A DNA stretch of 64,000 bases. Origin: Tetrastigma voinierianum. Taxonomy: Eukaryota > Streptophyta > Magnoliopsida > Vitales > Vitaceae. The stretch is taken from the NCBI GenBank assembly GCA_016808115.1, contig JAEQBH010000029.1, positions 1-64,000 on the forward strand. Direction: 5' to 3'. This document shows, one piece after another, positions 33,860 to 44,450 of this stretch. The notes beneath the pieces were generated by a model. That model worked only from the letters and a program-made list of their open reading frames with translations, was not told where the DNA came from and searched no databases. A program made the translations under genes and the position numbers. Numbering within the stretch: position 1 is the first letter of the stretch; every line of letters begins with the position of its first letter.

Positions 33860-34480
33860 TTGGTCAATTCGACCACCTGTTTGCGGAAATTCTATGCCCA
33901 GAGTCTGATGCCTTATATTTACCGTGAAATGACATTTTCCCAATTCAAAGCTAGGTTCTTGTCTTGGCATCTATGAAGTACTGTCCCCAAATTTTGTAGG
34001 TAATGTTCAAAATTGGATCCATAAACTTTGAAGTCATCCATGAATATCTCCATAACCTCCTCTGCTAAATCTGAGAACATAGACATCTGTACACCTTTGA
34101 AGTAGAGAGCATTTACCATAACCTAAATAGCATTCTTCTAAGCAAAAGTACCATAAGGGCATGTGAAAGTAGTTTTCTCCGGTCCTCGGTGCGATAGAAA
34201 TTTGGTTATATCCGGAATATCGTCGAAAACAAAGTGAGGATGTCCTGCTTAACACATCGGCTGTCTGATCAATGAAAGGCAAGAAGCGATCTTTAGCAGT
34301 TCTGATGTTCAATTTTCTGAAATCTATACACCCTCCATCTTGTCACGATTCATGTAGGGTCAGTTCATTCTTTCATTTCGATCACATTGAATCCACCCTT
34401 TTTAGGAACCACATGAATTGGGCTCACTAAGAGCCTGATATTGCATAAATAAATCCTGCATTTAGCGTTTAGTACTTCTT
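33860..34480 (-). pseudogene. pol: Athila-like reverse transcriptase of element B
   Basis: The minus-strand frame 34312-34034 starts MNIRTAKDRFLPFIDQTADV, the block after the YRKLN motif, then YSGYNQISIAP and ENYFHMPLWYF (for TTFTCPYGTF). The overlapping frame 34119-33919 has MFSDLAEEVMEIFMDDFKVYG, with the FMDD catalytic box at 34033-34044, then LGTVLHRCQDKNLALNWE. Both catalytic aspartates are intact. The two frames overlap by about 85 bases, so a single indel lies at the palm, near 34100. Confidence 0.88.
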
Positions 34481-34546
34481 TTCACCTGACATCTTTAATC
34501 AAAGTTCAGTCTCCAGCTGGTGTTATTTGATGTTTTGCATCATCAT

Positions 34547-34816
34547 TCAACAGTTTTGTAAATGCAAATGAAGGTGCCGATACCTTTGGAATCTTGATTG
34601 ATAAGCTGATAGCCCCTTGTATTTACTTAGAATACATGTGACCTTTAATTCTTCATTTTCGGTCGATTCAAGTGATATGATTCTTGGTTTCCACTTTTCT
34701 AGTTCTAGAAAGTATATTTCGAGATGACTGACGGTTCTTTCAGAATTAACCTTCTGCACTAGTTTTGGTTTTAGTAACTTTCTTTTCCTTTGCTTGAATT
34801 TTCTTATTTGTTTCAT
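34547..34816 (-). pseudogene. Protease-RT linker of element B
   Basis: A 90-codon minus-strand frame rich in K, R and E, with ESTENEELKVTCILSKYKGL and AYQSRFQRYRH. It occupies the spacer between protease and RT, including the L-x-V-x-L-x-x-Y-x-x-A-I-x-W region of Athila elements in altered form. It has no enzymatic motif. Confidence 0.5.
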
Positions 34817-35655
34817 TCAAACTGAAAGATTGTTTCCCTATTTTGCAAACTGGAATGCAGTAATTCATGATCAACACTCTCAATATACTGGAAATTCATC
34901 TCATTTTCATTGATAGAATGCTGAAGGTTACAATTAGAGATTAAGTCAAAACTGATAGGACTACTGTTATCTACATCATTACAATTTTCTGTATCAACAT
35001 CAGATTGTGTTAAGCTTTTGTCCAGGTTGAAGTGCACTGCTTCATTTCCCACCCTCAAGGTCAGCTCACCCTTTTTCACATCAATCAAGGTAGCTCCAGT
35101 TGCTAAGAAGGGTCTTCCTAACAACAGAGGGACCTGGTTTTCTTCTTCCATTTTCATAACCACAAAGTCCACAGGGAAGATAAATTTCACTACCTTGACT
35201 AGCACATCTTCAAGAACACCTTCTGGTTGAGCCATGGATTTATCATCCATCTGTAGTATAATTTTTGTTATCCCCGTGGCCCTTATCTGTAACCACCGAA
35301 TATTTGGTCCTCTTCTGACCTTGATATTCATTTCTTTGCTCTCCCTGCTGTTGCTACTGGTGGAACCTTGGTGGATGATACACTTGCTGAAATTTTGCCC
35401 CTGTCTTTGACCTTGTGATGCTCCTCCACCATATGAGAAGTTCTCATGGTTCCTTAATGCTGGATTGTAATGTGTGGGCAAGTTGGGATTTGGCTTGAAA
35501 TGATAGCTTCTCTGTTCATTCAGGTAATTAGCCTCCTCAACTGCATAAGGATCTTCATCAGTTGATCCCTCAGCACCTCTTCTTATCTTTTCTCTTTCTA
35601 CTACTCTAATTTCATGAGCAGAGTGCAGTCTTTTCTCACATTTATCAATCCACAT
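34813..35655 (-). pseudogene. gag: Fused gag C-terminus and protease flap of element B (280-codon frame)
   Basis: This is the longest open frame of the window. Residues about 45-130 (YLNEQRSYHFKPNPNLPTHY, NPALRNHENFSYGG, QGQRQGQNFSK) are the gag C-terminus. Residues about 155-215 (MDDKSMAQPEGVLEDVLVKV, FIFPVDFVVMKMEEENQVPL, LLGRPFLATGATLIDVKKGE) are the protease flap and end. About 25-40 residues separate the two, where family members have several hundred, including the conserved KDPGSFTIP linker and the DLGAS catalytic Asp; neither is present. So an in-frame internal deletion probably joined gag to a protease half without its active site. The product could not be an active protease. The ATG used is internal to gag, so the true frame began further upstream. 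Confidence 0.8.
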
Positions 35656-36300
35656 TGCATTATAGCATCCCAGTTTTCTTCGTAGCGATCATTTTGTTCA
35701 ACTCAATGAACCCACTCCCTCTTATTCTGTTATTGCTTCCTAAAAATTCAAAGGAAGCTTTCATGTTGCATTTGGCTAGGTCTGCTATCAAATCCCTTGA
35801 ATCCTCTGCACTTTTCCTCTTGAATACTTATGACAGAAGCATACATGATACCACTTAAGTATCATTCGGAGTGATAAAACTGATATCCATTTGTATTGGT
35901 CTATGCCATGCATAAGGCATCTCTTCAACAGCCTTTTTACCTTTCCCATGCAGTATACAAGCTATCATCCTCCCCTTATTGGAACACTATGATTTCCCTT
36001 CTTCTTTCTATTGTGAGGGATGGGGGAAAAATCACCTAGAATGCTTCACTTTGACTCTTCCCAATGTGTCAGCCTTTGTGAGCCATATGGTAATGATTCA
36101 TACCATGCGGTTGAAATATTTCTTAGGGAAAAGGGGAAGAGGTGCAACTTTATCACCTTTGGTCTCACACCATTTAGCTTAACTGTGTTTGCCATCCGAA
36201 AGTCTACCCGAGATGCTCATTCGCGATCTTCGATTAGGATGCCCGGTAAAATTAGTTACCTGTGAACCATGGTGATCGAGTTGGTTTCAGCTCAAAGTTG
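35655..36300 (-). pseudogene. gag: Athila-like gag of element B, 5' part
   Basis: On the minus strand the region continues gag upstream of the open frame at 34813-35655. Near 35800-35680 it corresponds to KCNMKA...EFSRGNSRG...MEL of element A (here MKASFEFLGSNN with intervening changes). The capsid signature is not readable in one frame. The short plus-strand frames at 35655-36627 are shadows. Confidence 0.55.
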
Positions 36301-36745
36301 TTAGCATCTGATGTTTATTTATTGCTTGAGTATTCGCGGATGGCAATGAGACCTCACAGAAATCCTCCATTGTATCTTGCATTGGAGGTCTTTCTGCTGC
36401 TGTTTCTTGTTCAACTGTTTGGTCAATTCTTTCATATGCCATAGTTGCTTTTTTTTCTCTTCTTACTTTCTTTAAGCTTCTTAGTGTTCTTTCGATTAGA
36501 ATCTATGAGACGGTCGATCTTGGCTTCACGTGCGTTAATCAACCCCCTGAAATGGAGACATGTTGAATTAGTGGAAATAGTGGTATCCCGCAATCATATA
36601 TCCTTTAAGCTCTCTAAAGATCAGTAGCTTATGCAGCCACTGCTGTCAAAACTGTTTTTGAGTATTTCTTTTATAAAATAAAAAAATGTCCAAATTAGCA
36701 TTTCTCTCTTTTGTCAGAATATTGATTTATTCAAATCCTTTCAAT

Positions 36746-36764
36746 CCCCAGCAACGAGTTACCA
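36746..36764 (-). other. Primer-binding site of element B
   Basis: Minus strand TGGTAACTCGTTGCTGGGG. The 3' half, GTTGCTGGGG, matches the tRNA-Asp-type PBS; the first half (TGGTAACTC for TGGCGCC) has decayed. It lies seven bases inside the LTR edge at 36772, with the same spacer (AGTTTTA) as in element A. Confidence 0.75.
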
Positions 36765-36771
36765 TAAAACT

Positions 36772-39741
36772 TGTTTGCCTTTTGTTATATAGACTAAAAC
36801 CTCTCAATTTAACACCTACTCTGAGTCACTGACTTTCATGTGTCAAATTGAATTTGGAGTTTCCTTTAATAAAAGCGGTTTAATGTTTTGGAATTATAAA
36901 TGGGTTTAGTCTATAACACTACAAGCGCATGGGTCATCTGATGATAAGAAATATGGATGTGAAGTCAGATATCATTCCACGAGATTGACTTAGATTCACC
37001 AAAACATAACTACCACCCAACTACTCAAGATCCATACTATCTGAACCTCGATGATAAGTTTACCAACTAAAAGATTAAAGGATAATTGTCTTAAAGATAA
37101 CATAGAACTTTTAGGACATTATAAATAAGCTAATGAACTTATATACACTATGATCAGTTGGACTGAATCAGTTCTCTGTAAAAATGAACACAAATAAGGA
37201 AATATTGTGAAACAGTCAATTTCTGCATTATATCCCATTTAAAACTCTGTCCTAAATTTGGATCTGGATTTATCAAAGATGCCTAATATTGCAAGTTGGA
37301 TTTCTCCTTTTATTTACCAATTAAATATCCCTGTTTCTCTTGAAGACAGGGGTTTAATCGACTACTTATTCAACATATTCTTTTCTGAGATTTAGGTATT
37401 TTCTTTCTCAATACTTCTTACCCATTTCTTGAGGCGCATATTTCTTACTTCCCCAGATGGGTTGTTGCAAGACTTCTACAACAGTGTGACTCATCCTTCC
37501 CAAATCTAATGAATTACTTCCCTTCCCTTGATTAGATCTCAGCTAACACAGGGTTAGGATCTTAATAAATTAAGGTGAAATCTCTGATAATTTAAATTGA
37601 TAAATAATCCTCGACATCAATAATGTGGTGGGAATTTATCTAAGTAAACTCTCAGAGCTTGGTAGTTCTTCTATTGTAATGTGGTCCAACTATACCCACA
37701 GTGGAATGTTCCTAATTCTCGGGAATTGCCGTCTACATGTCCTTTCAAAAAGGGCACTCACAAATCAAAGCGAGGATGCAATCCTTGTTGAATTATTCAA
37801 AACTACTATTGGAACAATTTCATGAAAAAAACACATCAATTAAATAAAATCCTCCCCAAATTCCGGGTACTTCCTTCTAATTTATGCGGGAAGGCGTAAC
37901 TATGATAATTCAAGCTACTTGGAAGTTAAGCATTGCATTCTGATATACAATGGAGCATTGATAAAAATTATATCCCTCGATTCTGATAAGCGAGAAGCTT
38001 AATTCTAGAAATTGTCTGAACTTCACGAACTAGAATATTAATTTGTAAGAAAGCCCGAAACATTGCATCAAACGACATTCCTAACGGATCATTTGGTTGA
38101 GATCCCGAAAGAAAGAAAAAGAAAAGAAAAAATCTATTCTAAAATATACGGTGGCTTTCTTCTTCCCAGATTCTGGGTTCCCAAAAAGAAAAGTAACTCT
38201 GCCCAAAGCGTAATGCCTTTGTTATAACTTTCAGAAATTGGGCATGATTCGAGAGGCTCAGGTGGATTTCCCCAAATCGTGGCATAGCTCATTGTTTGAG
38301 TGGAGCTCAAAAGCTTGTTGCGTGTAAGGTCGGTCTTGTTTGTTAGTCTATCGTGACATGGCGGTTGCAACCTTCTTTCTCTTGTTCTTGCAATTCTTGA
38401 GTTCTGACACGATGTTTTACGTAGCGACTTGTTGCTTGATTGCAAGTTGATTGAAGTGATTGCGACATGAATTATGTCTATGTAGTTATCGGTGAAATTC
38501 TAGTTGCGACCTCATTTTTTCTTGTTTCCGGGAATGGTGTCCGCGACCTCGGTCGATGTCGCGACCTCTTTTCTATTGCGACGACATTCAGTTATCTTGA
38601 GCCTTTAAGCAGGTCGTGACTCAAAGCTGCCGGTCTGCTTGTTTTCTTGTCACGACATGGAATTTAGGTCGTGACCAAGTATTTTCTTTAATCACTAAAA
38701 TTCTTGTCGTGACCTCAAAAAGTATGTCGTGACCATTCGCTAACTACATTTAGTCACTGACCTCATTTCTCGGTCTCAGCGATTCCGCTGATTTTCTAAT
38801 TACGGTGTGACGTATGCTGTTTTTGAATATATGTCGCGACCTTGATTTGATGTCGTGACATCAGTTCCTGTTGCTAGTTATGTTGATCTTTGTAGCGACC
38901 ATGTTTTTCTGACCCTGCAATAAATTGTATGTCCGCGACTTCAGTTATATCGAGACTTGGCGTATTGTTTCTCACGCATTCTATGTCGCGATCTCGAGTA
39001 TGTCGTGACCTCATTCTGTTATTCGACCATGATCCTTAGTCCACGACTCCCGCTTCTCGTATTGCGACTTAAAATTGTTTGTCTTTTCATTGTCTTGTCG
39101 CGACATGTGATTTAGGTTGCAACCAAATCGTTTCTTTCCTTGCTGAAATTTATGTCGCGACCTTAAAAGTATGTCGCGACTTCAATTCTGCCCTCATGTC
39201 GCGACCTCGCTTCTTAGTCACAACATTTTTAACTATACAACTCATTCTTATTGTGTCGCGACATGGTGCAAGTCGCGACCCTTGATTGGAGTCTCGACTT
39301 ATATCTTTATCATAACTAAAATTGCCTAGTAGAGACATTCTTTTGAGTTCATTCGACCTTACTTTCTGGTCGAGACATTATTTCTCTGTTGCGACCAACA
39401 ATATCTTCTTTTCGGTGCCGCGACCTCGAAAGCGGTCATCGCGACATTATCTTCTTTAAAGAAGTCCTACTTTTGTCTTGGTCTCAAATAAGTGTTCTTA
39501 TCGTGACAACTTTTATTTGGCTTGCCATCACTTCTAGTCGTGACCTGCATTCTCTGTCGCAACCTCACCTGGGCTCTTGATATGTCTTCACTTCTTCTTT
39601 TTGCTGGAATTTTCATTTATGCTTTAAATTTACGCCAAAAATATAAATTTATTAAATAGCACATATTTAATAAAAATGAGCAATTATATTGTAAGAAAAA
39701 TAAGAAAAATGGACTAAAAATTCAATGAGTTTGACTCATCA
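36772..39741 (-). repeat. 5' LTR of element B, 2.97 kb, with strong GTCGCGAC array
   Basis: On the plus strand it starts TGTTTGCCTTTTGTTATATA and ends GAGTTTGACTCATCA (39741). The U3 part, 38330-39570, holds at least eight exact GTCGCGAC words (near 38556, 38832, 39097, 39153, 39172, 39198, 39254, 39271) and more than a dozen GTCGTGAC, GTCACGAC, GTTGCGAC and similar variants. The matching promoter word at about 38213 has decayed to GTTATAAC. The leader half is collinear with LTR C. Confidence 0.88.
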
Positions 39742-40574
39742 ATCCCCCCCTCCCTCTCGGGTGAAAGACACATAGTGTAGTGAGAGACATAGTCCTGATG
39801 GTGAAGGCGAAGTAAAAGTGTCTAGGTTTGAGCAGTGAATTGAGACACAAAATCCGCTACCCACAAAAAGGCGCATGATATTTGAATATAAAATGATCAT
39901 TGTGAGGTATCATCAAAAAAGATTTTTTTTTATAAACAAATGAAATTTGTTTTGAAAATGATCATTGGATGTCATCCAGAATGACGGTTTTTCACACATG
40001 GGCTTAGGCGTTCTGTGAGGGAGTCAATGAGGACTCGGGTGCATGGTTATGATGAGTCGCATCTCATTTCCTTGGCGTGTAGAGTTCTATAGAATTGGCA
40101 TGTTCTTGTTGGAATGTGATTGTGAAATGGTGAGAAGACATTGCATGTGCACTTAGGTGGGGAGTATCCCTTGTAGAAGGCATTCTCTACTAGGCGTGGC
40201 TCACCCTTTATGGGAAAAAAATATTTCGGTCGCGACGATTTTTTGATGGGCTGAGCTCATCGAAGCTATAATTGTGAAGAAGGCTGACATGTGGCCTTGA
40301 TATTCATTTTGTAAAATATATTAGAACAAAATAGTATTAATATATGATTTTGTATTAGAGTGTTGTAATAAACTCTTAAGGATTATTGTGACATAGTCTT
40401 ACGTAATATTTTGAGTATGGTTGAAAGGGCCCGGCGGAGCTACTTTTACTCATAAATGAGTGTCGGTGAATGAGACATGATAGTGTGAGTATGTCGGATA
40501 TCTGATACTCATAGTGTCCGCGAGGTTGACCGGTGGTTGGTTAATGGGACCCACCCCGAGTTTAGGCGTTAAAT
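39742..40574 (+). repeat. Partial 5' LTR of chromovirus R
   Basis: 39745-39985 matches 62230-62470: both contain the GGGTGAAAGAC phrase, AAAAGTGTCT, CCACAAAAAGGCGCAT, GAATATAAAATG and ATGATCATTGGATGTCAT in order. That pairs this segment with the R 3' LTR. The rest (39986-40574) corresponds to the part of the 3' LTR lying beyond the copia insertion, outside the window. The left part of this LTR is missing, cut by element B at 39741. Confidence 0.75.
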
Positions 40575-40590
40575 CTTGGTATCGGAGCGA
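40575..40590 (+). other. Primer-binding site of R (initiator tRNA-Met type)
   Basis: TTGGTATCGGAGCGAC, one base from TGGTATCAGAGC, the usual PBS of chromoviruses. It directly follows the LTR segment and precedes gag. Confidence 0.8.
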
Positions 40591-40879
40591 CAGATTTATC
40601 TGAAAACCCTAGGGCTTGAGGACATGGCTCTAGATCATGGCATTTATGGTGCACTTTATGTTTTGTGCTCAATATCTTTACATGATTGTGTGTTATGTGT
40701 GAATTATATACATGGTAAAATGAATGGAAAGAAGTTGAACCTTACCAGGTGAACATAGCCAATAGGGGCTCGAAAAATGAATGAACATAATAGTTGAGGG
40801 TGTGATGTATACAAGTGGTTGGCTGATGCACTACTAGTTAGACTAGAAAAGGAATCTCAATTTTCTATTTGACACATGT

Positions 40880-42010
40880 GGTTGGCAAGTCTTGGAAGAG
40901 GGTCGAGGAGAGGAGGGCGAGGCGGTGGGCGAGGAAGAGCAATCATTCTGCAGGCCTTTGACCGAAATGACCTTCATGGAAGTGGTGGTCTTGTGTTCTT
41001 ATTATTTCATAGGCGAGTGCGGCGGTTGCTACCATTACTTGCAGAGGCTAATTAAAACGTGAGCCAAGGAGTTAAGTAACCTCCAAAGGTTTAAAGCATA
41101 TCATCCTGACATTGATGATGGGAGGAGGGAATCAGATGGTGGTTGACGTTAGTTAGGCAGTCGAGAAGGTATTGGAGGCTATGGAGATCTACGCCGATGT
41201 GGTAAAGATAGGCTAGTTACATTCCAGCCGGAGGGTGAATCCCAGGTATGAGGTGGGGATTGAATTCAGAGACGCGAAGAATCTGGAGGCAATGACATGG
41301 GAGAGTTAAGTGAGCTCTTCATGGGCAATTTTTCCTAGCATCTGCTAGACATCTTGAGCTTAGATTTCTAGAGTTGAGACAAGGAGGCGATAGCGAGTGC
41401 TCGAGATCACGTGGCTAGTTCACCGAATTAGCACGTTTAGGATGATTATATGGTTTCACGAGGAGACACCGAGTGAGAAAGTTTGAGGATGATTCTAAAA
41501 TTGTCCGTCAGAGACGGGTGTAGGACTTCTCCCTCGAGATGTGGACTCATAGTCATGGCGACCTTGCCATTAAGGGGTAGAGTAAATGGCGCGCAAAGAG
41601 CATGCGAGATCGGGTGCAGTGAAAAGGAAGGATAATAGCGAGTCTTCTTCTGGCTCGAGAAGAAGTAGAGGACTTACGCTGCGAGGGTTTAAGAGGCAAT
41701 TCTACGACTCCCGAGGCGAGAGTCGGTCGGTCATCCCGATATGGGAGCACTTTAGGCTCTTAAGCGACCCAGGCGAGTGTGTTTCGGTGCCACCTTGGAC
41801 ACCAGGCAGGATTGCCCTCGGGCGGGATCCCAGTTATGGGACACCACGATCCCAATCATGGAGTGAGCATGGACGAGTTTGTCCACTCTTTTGACATGGG
41901 CGAGAACTGTGTCAGTCAGGGTGTTACCTGGCTTCCTAATGCCATTAGGCGGGCCACATGGGCGAGGAGCATGGGTCGGAGTCAGGGCAGAGCCAGGCCC
42001 AGAGACTGAG
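40880..42010 (+). pseudogene. gag: Tekay-like gag of R
   Basis: The opening (about 40895-40945) is GRGSRRGGRGGGRGRA, the glycine-arginine-rich start common in chromovirus gag. Near 41165-41200 EKVLEAMEIYADV matches the W-L-x-x-x-E-K-x-x-E-x-M segment, and 41275-41345 holds NLEAMTW and FMGNFFLASARHLE-like text, matching F-x-x-x-F-F-P-x-x-x-R. The 41586-41894 frame (KEHARSGAVKRKDNSESSSG) is the basic linker. The zinc knuckle near 41880-41960 is scrambled. Frames shift many times. Confidence 0.65.
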
Positions 42011-42059
42011 GGCATCGTATTAGATCGATCGGTTATTCGGGGTATGTTTATGCTTTCGC

Positions 42060-42470
42060 CGTGGAGTACGGAATCTTTGTTTGATTCTTATAAACCAGCA
42101 TTCATTCATCTTGCATCATATTATGCCAGAAAGAATTGGGCTTAGATGTTGAGACCTTGGAAAAGCTGTTGCATGTAATCTCTCCCTTAGGAACTAGGGT
42201 GAGGATTGATATGATATGTCGTGGTTATGAGTTAGATATCTCAAGGAATCTACTCACAGTGGACCTTCAGGTTATGGAAATGTCAGAGTTTTATGTCATC
42301 CTCGGGATGGACTGGATGACGGCCCATCACGTAGTCATCGATTGTGATCGAAGGAGATTTACTGCCTACACACAAGATGGTATTCGTGTTATGTTTCAGG
42401 GGGATAAGCATGATGCTTTACCTCAGGCCTTGTATGACTCTAGGTGGCAGGCGATTGTGGGTTAGTGGAA
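42060..42470 (+). pseudogene. pol: Tekay-like protease of R
   Basis: Near 42070-42130 the text reads SLFDSYKPAFIHLASYYARK, aligning with the active-site stretch LFDSGASHSFIS...A; the glycine of D-S-G is lost (DSYKP). The frame 42136-42465 then reads LGLDVETLEKLLHVISPLGT, RVRIDMICRGYELDIS and VMEMSEFYVILGMDWMTAHH, which is the chromovirus protease with its conserved FDVILGMDWL motif and the following D-C-x-x-x-x-V/F segment. It is nearly intact over 110 codons but catalytically dead. Confidence 0.85.
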
Positions 42471-42599
42471 GGCCTTACCTTGAAGGGCGGTGAGACGAGT
42501 TGAGTCTGCCTTGGGTGGTTTGTGAGTATGAGGATGTTTTTCTTGACAAACTCACCCAGGGTTACCTCCGTATAGGGATGTATCTTGATTGGGTTACAT

Positions 42600-43250
42600 C
42601 CACAGTGCGACACTATTCCCCATGACTCGTAGAATGACGCTTCTTGAGTTGTAGGAACTTAAGGTCGATTACAAGACTTATTAGACGAGGATTTATTAGT
42701 CGAGCACTTCACCTTAGAAGTGCTCAAATTGTTGTTGCCAAGAAAAGGATAAAGCCGCTTCAGCGTATTAACTAGGCGGTTGAACAAGGGTTACCTCCAG
42801 TGGTATCTTCACCCAGGTGATTGATGTTTATTTGATCAGAGAGGCGGTCTACTCGAGATAGATCTCTGTATCGGTTATCATTAGTTGAGAGTTAGGGAGG
42901 CTGATATCCCTAAGACAGCGTTCAGGACACGATACAGACATTTCGATTTCATAGTGATGCCCTTCGGATTGACGAATGCGCAACTGACATTATGGATCTC
43001 ATGCGCCAGGGTGTTCCGACCACATATAGATTGGACTGTGGTAGTCTTAGTTGATGACAATCTTGATACACTCCCAGTGGGAGGAGGAACATGAGGATCC
43101 TTACAGGGGATTATTCTCTAAGCCCTCGAAGAACATCGGTTATGCGCCAGAGTTTAGTAAGTCTCGAGGTTTTGGCTTACGAGGTGAGAATTCTTGGGAC
43201 ATGTAGTGTGTCATTTGGGTATATCGATTGGATTTGGAAGGTCGAGTAGT
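42600..43250 (+). pseudogene. pol: Tekay-like reverse transcriptase of R
   Basis: The frame 42885-43094 reads [35 protein letters not shown], then VVVLVDDNLDT. This is the palm block [36 protein letters not shown] and the catalytic FIDDIL box; both aspartates remain (near 43051). The Q-L-T-L-W stretch shows a frame slip in the AAFM segment. The fingers part (42600-42880) is recognised only weakly. Confidence 0.82.
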
Positions 43251-43379
43251 TGTGAGTTAGGAGACAGTTAGTCTTGAGATGCGTGGTTTCTTAGGATTAA
43301 CGGTGGCCACGGGAGGTTCATTGCGGGGACTTCTCGGAGTTAGCTGAGCACATGATGAAGTTGACACAGAAAGAGTAAA

Positions 43380-43800
43380 GTTTGAGTGGAGTGCCTGCAG
43401 TGGGCGTACGGGGTGAAAGGAGGCTTGCCGACTCTTATTTTGATAGTCACGGAAGAATGTACGCATGGTGTCTTTGCGATGCGTCTGGAGACGGATTGGG
43501 ATGTGTTTTGATGCGATCCCGGGGGTTGGCAACATGGTTCGTGATTGAAGAACCACAAGTGAAATTACCCCACACATGACATGGAGTTAGCGACCATAGT
43601 CTTTGCCTTAAAGATTTTGCGCCAGTATCTATATGGTGAACAATTCGAGGTATTCTCGAAGACCCTGAAGTCTAAAGGTATATCTTTACCTGGCCAGGGA
43701 CCTCAACATGAGGCAGAATGGATGGAGTATACGGAGGGATTGCTGACTTCGCTTTCTTGATACCATCAGGTAATGCAAATGCAATTGATTGGCTTGCTCG
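43380..43800 (+). pseudogene. pol: Tekay-like RNase H of R
   Basis: The frame 43382-43579 includes MYAWCLCDASGDGLGCVLMR, the conserved Y-T-D-A-S-x-x-G-L-G-C-V-L-M-Q block; the first catalytic Asp is kept in CDAS. Further on, in other frames, the text follows NYPTHDMELATIVFALKILR, QYLYGEQFEVFS and LNMRQNGWMEY, the standard continuation. At least three frame changes. Confidence 0.8.
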
Positions 43801-43979
43801 ATTGGAGTCGTGAAGAGTCTTGTCTAGTACTTAGCTTTTATAGGGTGTGATGCTCGAGGTTGTGGGCGGTTTGGACTCTGATAAAGTGATAAAGCTCGGG
43901 AGGTGTTTAGGGAGTTTAGTGGTACCTTCCTGCGAGCGAGTGATTGAGTCCGAAAGACGAAGAATCTGAGATATTGTCA

Positions 43980-44349
43980 TCGGGAATCGGGTGTCTGGTC
44001 AGTCTGGTGGCGAAGAATTTGGGCCATGCACGTTGATGGTAGTCTTCGGTACAGGAGACGGGTTGTAGTTCCTCAATTGGAAAATTTGAGAGAGGAGATC
44101 CTCAGGGAGTTCCATTGCTCTCGTTTTTTTGTACACACAGGTGGCATGAAGATGTACTGAAATCTTCGTCCCCAGTATTACTGGAGTGGGATAAAGAAAC
44201 ATGTTAGGGATTTCATTTGACGATGCCTCACGTTTTCAGGATAAAGTGAGCACGAGGAGGCGGCGAGGCGCTACTCGACCACTAGAAGAGTAGCGAGTAG
44301 AGTGGGAACATATCACGATGGATTTTGTGACTCACTTGCCATGGACATA
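43980..44349 (+). pseudogene. pol: Integrase of R, N-terminal part
   Basis: Near 44010-44210 the text reads HVDGSLRYRRRVVVPQLENL, REEILREFHCSRFFVHTGGM and YYWSGIKKHVRDF, the chromovirus zinc-binding region (H-x-S-x-x-x-H-x-G with its C-x-x-C tail at RCLT). The segment VEWEHITMDFVTHLP (about 44298-44340) brings in the first catalytic Asp. The gene stops at 44349, where LTR C begins, and resumes at 49753. Confidence 0.85.
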
Positions 44350-44433
44350 TGTTTGCCTTCTGTTATATATGTTCGATGGACCAAAAGACATATGCAAATT
44401 TATGACACTATTACCAAAGGACTATTATCTAAT

Positions 44434-44450
44434 CCCCAGCAATAGTGCCA
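44434..44450 (-). other. Internal PBS-like sequence inside LTR D
   Basis: Minus strand TGGCACTATTGCTGGGG followed by ATTAGATAATAGTCC. It matches the tRNA-Asp-type PBS and leader of the family but lies 64 bases inside the LTR boundary defined by the target duplication. Inside LTR S the same word pair occurs at 19955-19990. Confidence 0.75.

Larger units (their letters stand above)
31870..39741 (-). mobile_element. Athila-like Ty3/gypsy element B, minus strand
   Basis: Minus-strand order: LTR (36772-39741), PBS (36746-36764), gag (about 36260-35400), protease (35280-35020), RT (34480-33860), RNase H (33650-33345) and integrase (33200-32170). It is the same family as element A and better preserved. 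It is interrupted at about 31870 by element P, so its 3' end and 3' LTR are not identified. On the right it abuts sequence matching the element R LTR, so B probably inserted into the R 5' LTR. Confidence 0.88.

Noticed and set aside
38330..39570. The recurring GTCGCGAC words as a CRISPR-like array
   Set aside because: The words are only 8 bases long, irregularly spaced, decayed, and lie inside plant LTRs; there are no uniform repeats or spacers and no cas genes.
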